The notes under the pieces are model-generated. The model did not search any database. It was given only the letters and a program-made list of their open reading frames with translations, and was not told the DNA's origin. Position numbers and translations under genes: made by a program. From positions 27,256,037-27,320,036 of the forward strand of contig BSYO01000004.1 of assembly GCA_033239525.1 (NCBI GenBank): a DNA stretch of 64,000 nucleotides, written 5' to 3'. Source of the DNA: Nepenthes gracilis (lineage: Eukaryota > Streptophyta > Magnoliopsida > Caryophyllales > Nepenthaceae). This document shows positions 22,801-31,179 of the stretch, in pieces (the stretch's first letter is position 1; every line of letters begins with the position of its first letter).

Positions 22801-25142
22801 CTCAGATTATTCAAGAATGTCTTCGGTACAATATTTCTCATTCTACTGTACAGCTGTGATGAAAGGCTGGTGGGCCGGTATGATTAAAACAGATATTCTT
22901 CCTCACCTCTGAACTCTAAGCCCTGAGGCTTTAGTAAAAGAGCATCCTGGCGTGACTAAACAAGAATCACCCTCTTTGGACATGTTAAACACCTTCAAGG
23001 ACGGCGTTTCAGGTGTCAGTGTCCGTAACAACATAATGGATTAGGTGTTTGAGATACTCGGACATTTTGAATGACATATTTGTAGTTCCTTTCACTTTAG
23101 AATCCAATAATGTCTCTACAAATGACATATTTGTAGTTCCTTCCCCGGCGGAAAAAAAAAAATCAGGAGGCATGTGGCGGAAGCTATTCCTTCCCTATCC
23201 ATAACTCATTCCCAAACTTTTAACAACGCCATCCAAGCCTCCAACCCTTGGAGTCCCAGGCTTTGTCTCCTGACTCTCCTTTCATCGCTTCTACCCTTGC
23301 TTCCCCATCCTTCATGCTTGATAACTGATAAGGATGAGATGTCAATAACATATAAATGATTAATTAAACATTATAACTACACCCTTAACTTCCAGTTGAA
23401 CCAACAATTTTTTTTCATATTTGTGCGACCCAATAAAATAATAATGGGTGACTAACCGTGGTCACTCCAGGACATCCATATGGATTGATGATTGATAATG
23501 GTATACGACAATCGCAATTGCTGGAACAACGGAAGAAAAGTAATGCACAAATGAGGGTGATGGTGTTGTTGGCAGTCCAAAGATTGGGCTTGATGGTAGA
23601 TCGTATAATTGGGGTCCACGGAGATGCAAATTTGTGGCTTCTAGTAGTGGCTACAGTGTCAGTGAGAGGGAAGGCAATTGAAGATGCTGAAGTTTAATAG
23701 ATTTATTGCAGTTCAGTAGCGAACAAGGGAGAGAGGGGGACATTGCAGAGGTAGGGAATCAATGATCCTACATCTTGAAAATCAATTATGATCACCTAGT
23801 CTTTGAAAATCAACTATGGTCCCCCTAAAAATCGATCATGGTCCCAGGGAAGGGAAGAGAAGGACTAGAATATGCAGACGTAAGGATGCAGCAGGTGGAT
23901 TCCAGATATGGTGTCCAGATTTAGCTTTCTAATAGAGATGCTTAAAAGACTTGCAGCTTCGATGTTAAGCCCTCAAGAAACTTGCAAGAAGGGAAAAAAA
24001 TAGTTCTGACAGAATCCTATTCGCCCTAGCATAATCTTTTGAGGTACACAAGTATTTCCAAAACATAAAAGCTAAAGACTGAACAATATACTATTCAGGA
24101 CCTCCACCCACATTAGAGGGAAACTAATCACATATATACCAGCACTCTATATAGTCACAAATTTCACTTTTAACCCTCATGTTTTCACCATGGGAGGCCA
24201 TGGAACATTGTGCATTCATGCAAGCACCCATAAATCTTAATGAAAGTTTTTATTGCAGAAAAGGCAAAGAATGGGAGAGAAACTGTAAGATATATATGGA
24301 TTCACTTACCTAAGTGTACATGATGAAACATTGTATTGATCATGCCTAAATAGCAAATTATTGTAAACTGTGTTCCCGACAACACCTAAACGTAACTGGA
24401 GCCAGGAAACAAAAATGTATGAACACTTTACAGCAGTTTCAAGCAGTGCCTCAGATTGAAGCTCAAGGGATTATTACTATATTAGCACATTTGTAGATAG
24501 AATATATAATATCATCGTCCCAGTTTGGCTTGAAGCCCTCCTCTCTCAATATCCTATCATCTTAGGTGCTAAGCTTCTGGTGTGAATAATGTATAATCTT
24601 GTCACTTTCGTATCTATATAAATTACAAATGATGCATTTTCGTGTGGTGTATATAACTAAAGTATTTTGGGGGAGGGTTATCGCGTGAAAACAGACACCA
24701 ACGTCTTCACAACAAAACTCTTTTACAATCATCCTTCAATACAAGTGAATTCCCCCCAGCAAGATCAGTGCCACTGATGCAGTAGCACACACGACACTTC
24801 ATCTAAGTCGTCTAAAATCACCAATTTTTGTAACAGTGACTCCGAATATAGTTTCATCCACATGATCCTAAATCAAAGACATCACCGCTCATGAAAAGAA
24901 AAAAAAACAAAAAAAGCCAACAATTCAAGGATAAAGTCTTGAATTAATTGTCAATCTCCACATTTACCCAACTAAATGAACTTCAATTTGTTTAGGTTGA
25001 AGCACAAGAAATTAAAGAATAAAGGTTGGAGTTTAAGAAGAGCTAATAAGCGGAATGAAACTCACAAGGGCGTAGCAGAGTAGTAGACAGCGTGAGGACC
25101 GAACGTCAGAATCGCACAATTAAAGAAGTGAAACATCGTCAT
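4873..25142 (-). CDS. TMEM147-like (DUF2053) ER membrane protein, exons 1-4, 3' part beyond window
   Basis: This host gene is spread over more than 20 kb. Exon 1 is 25142-25066 (start MTMFHFFNC), exon 2 is 20325-20256 ([19 protein letters not shown]), exon 3 is 20163-20104 ([14 protein letters not shown]) and exon 4 is 4987-4873 ([19 protein letters not shown], then [10 protein letters not shown]). All junctions are GT-AG and all phases agree (77, 70, 60 and 115 nt), giving residues 1-107 of a family normally near 220 residues. From established knowledge, TMEM147 is a multipass ER protein; the animal form partners Nicalin and NOMO at the translocon. The hydrophobic stretches at about residues 5-24, 36-58 and 70-90 fit this. 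The start is chosen because the family begins M(T)xFHFFNC. There are no stops or frameshifts, so the gene is probably active. Introns 1, 3 and 4 (4,740 bp, 15,116 bp and more than 4,870 bp) carry retroelements; intron 2 is 92 bp. The exons for the C-terminal half were not found in 1-4872. Confidence 0.9.
4988..5870. other. Intron 3 left part, no gene recognised
   Basis: This is AT-rich intron sequence with a short G-run at 5390-5398. Short open frames on either strand show no family resemblance. I see no LTR ends or coding motifs here. Confidence 0.5.
5880..6639 (+). repeat. Copia-A 5' LTR
   Basis: This is similar throughout to 10082-10676, with the same order of shared segments and the same terminal CCCTCA. 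The start is uncertain by tens of bases. No convincing tRNA primer site is visible just after 6639, which suggests that the junction has decayed. Confidence 0.75.
6684..7500 (+). pseudogene. Copia-A gag remnant
   Basis: An ATG at 6684 opens a frame that is soon broken. Fragments match Copia gag: a W-containing N-terminal part near 6720-6770, the segment [16 protein letters not shown] at about 6980-7025 with [11 protein letters not shown] after it, and a zinc knuckle near 7350-7400 in which a stop replaces part of the CX2CX4HX4C pattern (the [12 protein letters not shown] segment is readable). Several frames are needed, so it is not functional. Confidence 0.75.
7530..7940 (+). pseudogene. Copia-A protease and pre-integrase region
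   Basis: Near 7545-7580 the segment [12 protein letters not shown] corresponds to the Copia protease active site, where D-S/T-G is expected. Here the Gly is replaced by Ser, so catalysis would be lost. The frame at 7654-7941 continues with the typical stretch [19 protein letters not shown], which leads to the GAG-pre-integrase domain in this family. Confidence 0.75.
7851..8886 (+). repeat. 508-bp segmental tandem duplication inside Copia-A
   Basis: Unit 1 is 7851-8358 and unit 2 starts at 8359. Both begin GCAAGAAGTGCTCTTCTTTG and end with CATGCCTTTGGGAGCAAG. The same 67-residue pre-integrase frame appears at 7988-8191 and 8496-8699 with only a few substitutions. Both copies keep [15 protein letters not shown] and [14 protein letters not shown]. 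Unit 2 additionally has a poly-T run (about 8762-8779) and a short rearrangement. The short word GCAAG at the joints suggests microhomology. Confidence 0.9.
8880..10081 (+). pseudogene. Copia-A integrase C-terminus and truncated reverse transcriptase
   Basis: At 8880-9060 the fragments match the end of Copia integrase (the [18 protein letters not shown] segment). RT follows: 9536-9832 contains [34 protein letters not shown] and [18 protein letters not shown], and 9854-10084 contains the catalytic box as YVDG instead of YVDD. The frame ends abruptly after MKDGPAKIL, so the end of RT and all of RNase H are missing before the right LTR. Stops lie between the pieces. Confidence 0.85.
10082..10676 (+). 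repeat. Copia-A 3' LTR
   Basis: This is the direct-repeat partner of 5880-6639, ending CCCTCA at 10676. The start near TGCTAGCAGG at 10082 is inferred from where pol similarity stops. Confidence 0.75.
10677..11190. other. Intron 3 spacer with a short direct duplication
   Basis: No gene is recognised. A segment of about 42 bp reading like TTTCATAGCCACAAAACTATA occurs at about 11081-11122 and again, diverged, at about 11142-11183 (AATAGCCACAAAACTGTATA). The second copy starts TGTCACGATC, which could be an LTR edge, but no partner was found. Confidence 0.45.
11200..13781 (-). pseudogene. Ty3/gypsy pol, part 2: RT end, RNase H, integrase, C-terminus
   Basis: Reading leftward from 13781, the pol continues directly from the part right of the solo LTR. 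Motifs: [15 protein letters not shown] and a GLTNYY-like segment (13620-13780), the RNase H region with a [13 protein letters not shown] piece and a [12 protein letters not shown] segment (about 13300-13450), then integrase with ARCFSK...RGYY-type zinc-domain sequence in duplicate (12279-12932), and integrase core and end to about 11500. Numerous frameshifts and stops are present. Confidence 0.75.
12279..12932 (-). repeat. 334-bp tandem duplication in the gypsy integrase
   Basis: Unit 1 (about 12279-12612) and unit 2 (about 12613-12932) align over their length. Shared runs on the plus strand include ACCTTTGGCAACC, GGTCTACTATGTACAGT, CATTCAATCTTATATT, AGATCATCACATCAACCTTT and ACTCTTTGAAAAGCATC. 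The duplicated protein segment is the integrase N-terminal zinc domain through to the QxxK...KPTGLL-type stretch. The two units have since diverged at many sites, so the duplication is old. Confidence 0.85.
13782..15765 (-). mobile_element. Solo LTR nested in the gypsy RT (solo LTR-1)
   Basis: The 1,984-bp block begins TGTCATGTCGCC and ends CATATGTTACA on the plus strand; read on the minus strand it is TGTAACA...CGACATGACA, the common plant Ty3/gypsy LTR termini. Flanks are GATTT (13777-13781) and GATTC (15766-15770), a 5-bp target duplication with one mismatch. Removing the block and one flank restores continuous RT coding phase. It has no coding content. On the minus strand a GC-rich block (about 15700-15480) precedes a TATA-like TATATAAATA (about 15460-15470), as expected of U3. 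Confidence 0.85.
15766..17273 (-). pseudogene. Ty3/gypsy pol, part 1: gag tail, protease, RT
   Basis: On the minus strand the frame from 17273 encodes a gag tail with a zinc-knuckle start GGCFLCD (about 17110). A degenerate protease region follows (about 16990-16700, with a [19 protein letters not shown] segment near 16690). The pre-RT linker and RT core are next: KPPA...YRMAPSELA near 16280, [15 protein letters not shown] near 16220, then [19 protein letters not shown] and [12 protein letters not shown] ending near 15815. The LDD box is intact, but stops occur throughout. Confidence 0.8.
17274..18770 (-). pseudogene. Second gypsy lineage: gag and protease
   Basis: At 18243-18052 the gag core reads [17 protein letters not shown], then LCKRFGD and [11 protein letters not shown], typical of Ty3/gypsy gag. 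At 17736-17533 a CCHC knuckle-like stretch (RRAAGLCC...PGHKCKERQ, with the second Cys displaced) is followed by an acidic linker with runs of Glu. At 17485-17270 a protease frame has an intact [12 protein letters not shown] active site and then VTVTNGSKI. The frame stops at 17270, where the expected rest of this protease and its pol are absent and another element's gag tail begins. Confidence 0.8.
18771..18783 (-). other. Primer binding site (initiator tRNA-Met type)
   Basis: On the minus strand the sequence is TGGTATCAAGAAG. Its first eight bases match the 3'-end complement of initiator tRNA-Met used by many plant LTR elements. It lies a few bases from the candidate LTR end at 18786 and upstream of gag, exactly where a primer site belongs. 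Confidence 0.7.
18786..19192 (-). repeat. Probable 5' LTR of the chimeric gypsy element
   Basis: The inner edge reads TGTGATGTAACC on the plus strand, next to the primer site. The outer edge is tentatively CCATTGACA at 19192. A GA-rich tract (18900-18915) lies inside. No second LTR or target duplication was found, so the outer edge is weak. Confidence 0.4.
19193..20103. other. Intron 3 right part, nothing recognised
   Basis: This is single-copy-looking AT-rich sequence between the gypsy element and exon 3 of the TMEM147-type gene. No coding or repeat signal is seen. Confidence 0.5.
20400..22465 (-). mobile_element. Solo LTR in intron 1 (solo LTR-2), perfect TTTAC duplication
   Basis: The 2,066-bp block runs from TGTCCCGAACACGG to CAGGTGTTACA on the plus strand; on the minus strand it is TGTAACACC...TTCGGGACA. 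It is flanked by TTTAC on both sides (20395-20399 and 22466-22470), an exact 5-bp target duplication. A TA microsatellite is at 20941-20964. Near the right end a GC-rich block with repeated GAGCG/GTGC words (about 22080-22340) lies beside a pyrimidine-rich tract. There is no pol, so it is a solo LTR of a Ty3/gypsy-type element in sense orientation to the host gene. Confidence 0.88.
22689..23034 (-). pseudogene. Two-exon gene fragment of unknown family inside intron 1
   Basis: Two open segments on the minus strand can be spliced in phase: 23034-22907 (starts [16 protein letters not shown], includes [11 protein letters not shown]) and 22845-22689 (includes [18 protein letters not shown] and [14 protein letters not shown]). 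The donor after the first is AGAG/GTGAGG, the acceptor is GTACAG, and the second exon ends GAG/GTACAA. Composition looks like real protein rather than shadow frames. An in-frame stop lies just upstream of the first Met and no third exon was found before the solo LTR at 22465. I do not recognise the family. It could be a captured or relict gene piece, or a cryptic exon pair. Confidence 0.4.
23069..23143 (+). repeat. Short direct repeat of about 22 bp
   Basis: The run AATGACATATTTGTAGTTCC occurs at about 23070 and again at about 23123, with about 30 bp between. It could be the footprint of a small insertion or a local slippage event; nothing else marks it. Confidence 0.6.
23150..25065. other. 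Intron 1 right part, nothing recognised
   Basis: This is AT-rich intron sequence up to the exon 1 donor at 25065. The open frames at 23174-23359 and 23458-23697 show no family signal. Confidence 0.5.
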
Positions 25143-25260
25143 CTTTCTCCCCTTCCCCTCCCCCCCTCCCCCCTCTGTCTCGCCGCGGTATAGGACTTTC
25201 TGGAGGAGGAAACTGTGATCGGGAAAACGCATTAAGATTTGATACGAATTATAGAATATT
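25143..25260 (-). promoter_or_regulatory. 5' leader of the TMEM147-type gene
   Basis: Immediately upstream of the ATG at 25142 the minus strand is a purine (GA/G-rich) tract, seen as CCCCTTCCCCTCCCCCCCTC-type sequence on the plus strand at 25150-25175. It is followed by AT-rich DNA, as in many plant 5' leaders. No confident TATA box was assigned. Confidence 0.4.
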
Positions 25261-25299
25261 TGCAATTACAGCGCAACATATGGTTTAAAATTTTATTAA

Positions 25300-26030
25300 A
25301 CGATCGGTTAGGTTAAATTATCAAAATTGTCAATATGATAGATGGTTTGATTTAGATAATTTGCATGATTTATAGTAATATATTTAATATTCTAAAATTA
25401 ATTTTGAACATAAAATATAAAAACTAAAGTAACAGATTAAAATATTAACAAAATAATCATAATAGCACAACAATATTATATAATAAATAATAAAGAAATT
25501 CAAAGTAACATTATAGATAAAAAAATTAATCACCAATGAAAAATTACTCCAATATTAAATTTGGAAATAGTCATGATACTTTGACCAAAAAAACAACACC
25601 TACAAAGCTAAAATATTGATCTAAGGAAGCCCCGTTGCTTATAAAATGAAAGAGTTTATATTTTTGTATCGATTATTTATTTTTAAATAAATCAGTATAA
25701 TTTAATTTTTTTAAAAAAAAATTAAAAACTATAAAGATGTTAATAGTCTCTACTTAAAAATAAAAAGATAATTTTAAAAGAATCTTATATAAATTATATG
25801 AGTATTATTTTTAGTGAAGTTTATACTTAAAAAAATCTAATACTAAGATTAAAATTATATAAAAAAACTGAGAATAAAATTAGGAAAATTGAGAAACTGA
25901 AAACATCTTTGATATGTTATTTTAATTGATCTCTAAATTGATAAAGATATAATTAATGGATTATTTCAAATTTATTAAACAAGAGCCCAGTAGTGGCGGC
26001 CTGCCAAAAAATCCTCTAAAGCCAAGATAA
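25300..26030. other. AT-rich intergenic DNA
   Basis: Very AT-rich sequence with poly-A/T runs and no coding or repeat pattern that I can support. Confidence 0.5.
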
Positions 26031-26039
26031 AGGCGTTTG

Positions 26040-27050
26040 TTGACCTTTGACTAATGTATTGTCCAACATAAATGAATATTTATGGATAATCGATGAGCTT
26101 CTGCGATAATTCTTACCATACCAAATCAACATCCTATACTAAATGCAAATTATATCCCATTATTTATCCAGATATTAAAAAAACGATTAATCCAAATTTG
26201 AGACAAATATCGATGATGCCTATTTAACTACAAATACATCTATTTCTCCACAAGAAAAAGGAATCCAAAATTGAGACAATAGAGCATTTAAACAGACAAC
26301 TACTCAGACAAGTAAAAGACACTCAAACACACGAGTGTATAGCTCCCAAAGCTACTCTCCCTATGAGTATAATATCTCAAAGTCGTTTACTCCTTCGAAC
26401 ACACCCATTGAAAATCAATCATCTATTATACACTCAATTCTCGTACACTTTTGCATCATTGTATTTTTTCTTCCTATCTTTCTCTTCCGTATAAAATAAT
26501 TTTTGATTTGAGTATCGAAAAATATATCGAGAAACTAGTCTCTTATTTCTCTTACATCTTACTTGTCTATTGTGGTATATAGTATCCAAGTTTAAAATAA
26601 TGAAGATTGAACCTGTTAACGATCGGACTCCCAAATAAGGCGACTCCATAATTCATTTAATAATCCAAATTTATGGACATTAATACTAAAAATAGGTATA
26701 TTGTTATAAATGTGCACAACAATATCATTTATAACTAACACCAATAATAACAAAAAATTAGAATATTTAACAGCCAGTAGCTTTTATCATCATTTATATA
26801 TTTACAATAAGAATATCCTTTCTTTGTTGAAGATAACCACTAATATCACTAGCATTGACCACCCCATTGTTATTGGTCTATTTTCTTATAGTTTAGCTCA
26901 TTTGATATTCAAAAAATGCTATCTCTTATAAAAATAGATGATTATAATTTAATTATTTTAAAAAATATTAGTTAAAATTAATTATTTAAAAATAATTAGA
27001 TAATAATTATCTATTTAAAAATAAATAATCAAAATTATTGATTATTGAGG
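26040..27050 (+). repeat. LTR-plus-leader unit A with tRNA-Arg-like primer site
   Basis: This is the first of two tandem units about 1,080 bp apart. Shared runs with unit B include AAAATTGAGACAATAGAGC, CACTCAAACACACGAGTGTAT, GAGTATAAT, CAACAATATCATTTATAACT-like sequence and AATAACAAAAAATTAGAATA. A degenerate TATA (ACTACAAATACAT) and the later GATTTGAGTATCG are typical of Tat/Ogre-like or non-autonomous gypsy LTRs. GGCGACTCC at 26639-26647 matches the tRNA-Arg-type primer site of such elements, so the LTR should end just before it. The rest is leader. Confidence 0.6.
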
Positions 27051-27059
27051 CATTAAACG

Positions 27060-27935
27060 CAACCAATTGAAAATCGACCAGCAATAAATTGATAATTATG
27101 GATAATAAATAGATTATTACCAACAATTACCGCACCAAATCAACAGTTAAAAACCATAACAATCCTACCGATAAATATAAGCGACGGTTATAAGAGTAAC
27201 GCCCCTCATGATTATTGTGATATTAAACAAAAGCAACAATTATACGAGTAATATCTCTTATAATTGTAGAGCCATAATATCCAAAGATGCGTAAACCGGC
27301 ATCCCATACTACAAATACATTCTTTTCTTTACAAGAAAAGGTAACCCAAAATTGAGACAATAGAGCTTCCGGACAAATAATTGCTCAGACAAGCAAAAAC
27401 CACTCAAACACACGAGTGTATATCTCCCAAAGTCACTCTCCCTACGAGTATAATACCTTAAAGCTGCTCACTCCTTCAAGTGCACTTGGAGCCCAATTAT
27501 CCACTATACATTTAATCCCCATACACTCCTACATTTTTACATTTTTCCTTCTATCTTTCTTTTTCCGTATAAAAAGATTTCTAATTTGAGCGTTAAAAAT
27601 ATATTGAAATGTGAATCTATTATTCCTCTAACTTCTTATTCGTCTGTTGTAATGTTAAGAATTCAGATTCATAATAATAAAAATCGGACCAGTTATCAAT
27701 TGGATTCCTGAATAAGGCGACTCTCTAATTCATTCAATAATTCAAATATTAGAACGCATCAATAAAGATAGGTACATTGTTATTAGTGTGCACAACAATG
27801 TCATTTATAACTAATAGCAATAATAACAAAAAATTAGAATATTTAACGGTTAATGAATTTTATCATCATTTACATATTTACAATGAGAATATCCTTTCTT
27901 TATTGAAGATAACTACTAATATCACTAACATTGAT
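27060..27935 (+). repeat. LTR-plus-leader unit B, first part
   Basis: This is the second tandem unit, aligned with unit A throughout. Its primer-site equivalent GGCGACTCT is at 27716-27724. It is cut at 27935 by a solo LTR and resumes at 30597-30790. Short frames in both units start with an MSFITN/ISFITN-like segment and share NNNKKLEYLT; they are not long enough to call gag. Confidence 0.6.
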
Positions 27936-27936
27936 A

Positions 27937-30596
27937 TGACATATTGCATTATCAACTGAAAATCTGACAGAATTTTGGTTATAATATAAACGTTGACCAA
28001 ATATAAAACCTGTATAATAATCATATACATCAAATATACAATCTCAATAATATCAAAAATCTATCAATATCAACCCAACATCCAGGCAACACAATAAATC
28101 AACATAGGATTCTAAAGACTGCCACAATCATTCCGTGGTTCCAACGTTATGTTTCCGGACACAACATCGAACATAGGGAGGTACCATTAGGTATCTGAAA
28201 CAAATTATAAAAATCTACGTAAGTATATACATTCATCCATGCAGCGAAAACTATACTACAGTTTTATTATCATCATATAGAGATACTAATATACAAGTCC
28301 ATTAGAAATACAAAATATTCCATCAAAAGACATAAAACTACATAACTAAGTTCATAAAATCATCTTCCATGTCTTCAAGCCTACCTGACTCTAAATCCTC
28401 TAACCTGCTTTATCGGGTGCAACTCATACTCATTTGGAGGGAAGAAAATAGTAAGAATGAGTCAAAACTCAACAAGTTACAAATATAAATCAAAGGACAT
28501 GTAATTTTCATATTCAAAACATAATAATACATATATGAAAGAATAAGGATGCACGTGAGATTGTAAAACATGATTCAAAAAGTAATACTTTCATCATTTG
28601 TTCCACATTTCTTTAGTTTATTTTCTTTATCTTGTCTTAATTATCAAATTATATCAAGATTTATTTAATTTGGGGGCTAGGGGTCAATAAGCCATATTGA
28701 CAAAGAAGCGGTCAATCGTAACTTAAATTATATTTACTCCTACACAATTAAGAACCATCTCCTCCTATTTATAACTCAGAGATGGGCCATCCACATATAA
28801 TCCCTATAGATGGGGCCAATCAGCCACAATGCGAACAAAATAGATGACGACCGTCCCCTATGATATATTAAGGCATGCCAAAGAATATTACCTACTAAAA
28901 GATATGGCATGACACACTGTTAAAGTAATCATTGAGTTTTCGCTGTAATATTTTGGTATACCAAAGTTTATTATCCATAACCCTTGGTCCAAATTCTTAG
29001 TTTTTATTTCATTAAGGAATTCTATTCTTAAACACAAAGTCATTTGTTCCCACTCTATTAAAAAACGTTTTATAAGTCAATTAGATCATTGTTTTGGAGA
29101 ACAGTTCATAAGTCCATTATTTAATCATAGAATTCCCTCCATCATCAAATTTCTTTCCGTAAGCATCTTTCGATACAGATTTTCATATTCCTTATGAGCT
29201 TAAATCTTCTTACGTGTTCTTAATTCCATACATAATTTCCTTTGGTGCGTAAAGAATTTAGGGATTCCATTTCACATTAAGCCAAATGGAATCTTAAACT
29301 TTCGATCAATAATTTTTGACAAATTGTTCATAACATGATTTTCGAAACATTTCGAATTAATATGTCTATGATACATGCATAATTTATCATAAGGCTTAAA
29401 ATAAGAAACTCTTACCATCATAAGCCGAACGTAACTTTAGAGTATTCGGGTATCAAATACCTTCTCAAGAACATGCTATATAATTTTCGAAACTAAGATC
29501 ATACACAAATTAAGATTAATTCGGATAAAACCCAAATGAAGCACGGGTTTGGTTTCCGATAAGTATAAAATTCTACGAAACTATAAATTCAAACACCTAA
29601 TTGATAAATTAACATATTCATGGTGCAGGTAATAATATCTTGAAGCTAATTTATGTATAAATTTTAATTTAATCGGTAAACTCCTATAGGTTGCAAGTTT
29701 AGGGTTTCGTAACAAAAAGCGGATCTAAACTACTAAATCGGGTATGAAATTCACATATTTGCTTACCTAAGTCATGGGTAACAATTATCTAGGGCCAAAT
29801 TACACATAAAATCCAAAATAAATGGTGAAACGGGTTCAAGCATAGGTTAGGGTTCCGATTTGTGAAAATCTGCCTAAATCTCATAAATCAAACACAAAAT
29901 CGAAATATTTTCATATTAGGGTCATATGCATTCCAAAATATAAACTTATTTAAGTATCGAGACGAAAATACCCAAAAAAATAAAACAAAAGTGTAAGAAA
30001 ATGAAAGATGAGAGTATGAGTGCACTTGTCTCGATCTGATCTATCACTTTTCTAAATAGTTTAAACTCGGAATTGAACTCCGGGAGCTTCATTCTCCACT
30101 TTCTCTCTCTTCACCCTCCCTCTCTCTCTCTTCCCGTGGAGAAAAGCCACCGTATGGCCGAAAGAAATCCTCTTGGGTTTTAAATCTCGGGCTTTTAAAT
30201 CTCAGGTTAGCGCATGAGTGCGAGCTTGGCGCCTAGCGAGCGCCACGCCCTTGAAATCAGCGCCTGCCCCAAGTGTTAGCTCCCTAGAAACGGCGCCTGC
30301 CGCAGTGCTCAAGCGCCGGGCAAGCGACTGCCCGACTCCGCCTCCGAAATATATTTTTTCACTTACTATAAACCTAATTTTGATTATATTAATTTAATAC
30401 ATCGCATTTATCAAAAATCAGAACCCAAATCCTATTTAAGAATTAATATTTTGAGATTATAACGTCAGTTTCAAAATCCACCAATTCCAGGTCTTTGGGC
30501 CTATCGATCTAACTTCTCCCGTGTCCTTAAATCTCGATCTACTTATATTCATTTAATTACTCCTAATTACCATATTGTGAAAACTAGTACATTTCA
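27937..30596 (-). mobile_element. Solo LTR inserted in unit B (solo LTR-3)
   Basis: The block of about 2,660 bp starts TGACATATTGC and ends ACATTTCA. Its neighbours are ATTGAT on both sides (27930-27935 and 30597-30602), and unit A shows the uninterrupted sequence across this site, which proves insertion. It shares with solo LTR-1 a CTCAACAAGTTA/CTCAGTAAGGTA segment near the left, a long pyrimidine tract (30090-30140) and a GC-rich GCGCATGAG/GAGCGCC block (30205-30350). It has no coding content. The exact edge bases are uncertain by one or two. Confidence 0.8.
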
Positions 30597-30790
30597 ATTG
30601 ATCACCCCCTTGTTATTGGTCTGTTTTTTTATAATTTAGCTCATCTGAGATTCTAGAAAACTCTATCACTTATAGAAATAGATGAACATATTTTAATTAT
30701 TTCTTAAAAATATATATTAAAATTAATTATTTTAAAATAATTAAATTATAATTATTTATTTTAAAATAAATAATTAAAATATAGATAAAG
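30597..30790 (+). repeat. LTR-plus-leader unit B, remainder
   Basis: This continues 27935 and aligns with 26865-27020 of unit A: TTGTTATTGGTCT, TAGCTCAT and the AT-rich TTAAAATTAATTATTT series. It confirms that 27937-30596 is an insertion. Confidence 0.75.
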
Positions 30791-31179
30791 AAGCAAAGTT
30801 TCCTCCATTCAACTTATTTGGCTCCTTTAATATGATGGTAAATGACCAATAATTTGTCCGTGGGGCTATTACTCATTCATATTCAATGTGAAGTGAATGA
30901 CTTGTTGCAAACAAGATAAATTTGATCCATAATTTATGTGAAAATTGATCTAAGGGGGCTAAGGAATCTAAAAACTATCATCATCATTGTCTAAAAAAAT
31001 TGCCTCTTATTATTTACAACAAATAATGGATAGATTTGTCATCACAGGATATGAACAAAATCAATTCCTTAGTTATATAAATATTTTTTTTTAAAAGATC
31101 ATATGAGATTATAATTATACAAAATCATATGGGATTATAATTATTTTAATAAATTATTAAATATATTTCACATTATATG

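Noticed and set aside
25062..25265. An upstream in-frame start that would extend the TMEM147-type protein by about 41 residues
   Set aside because: The extension is low-complexity leader sequence, and the family starts at MTxFHFFNC, so the ATG at 25142 was chosen.
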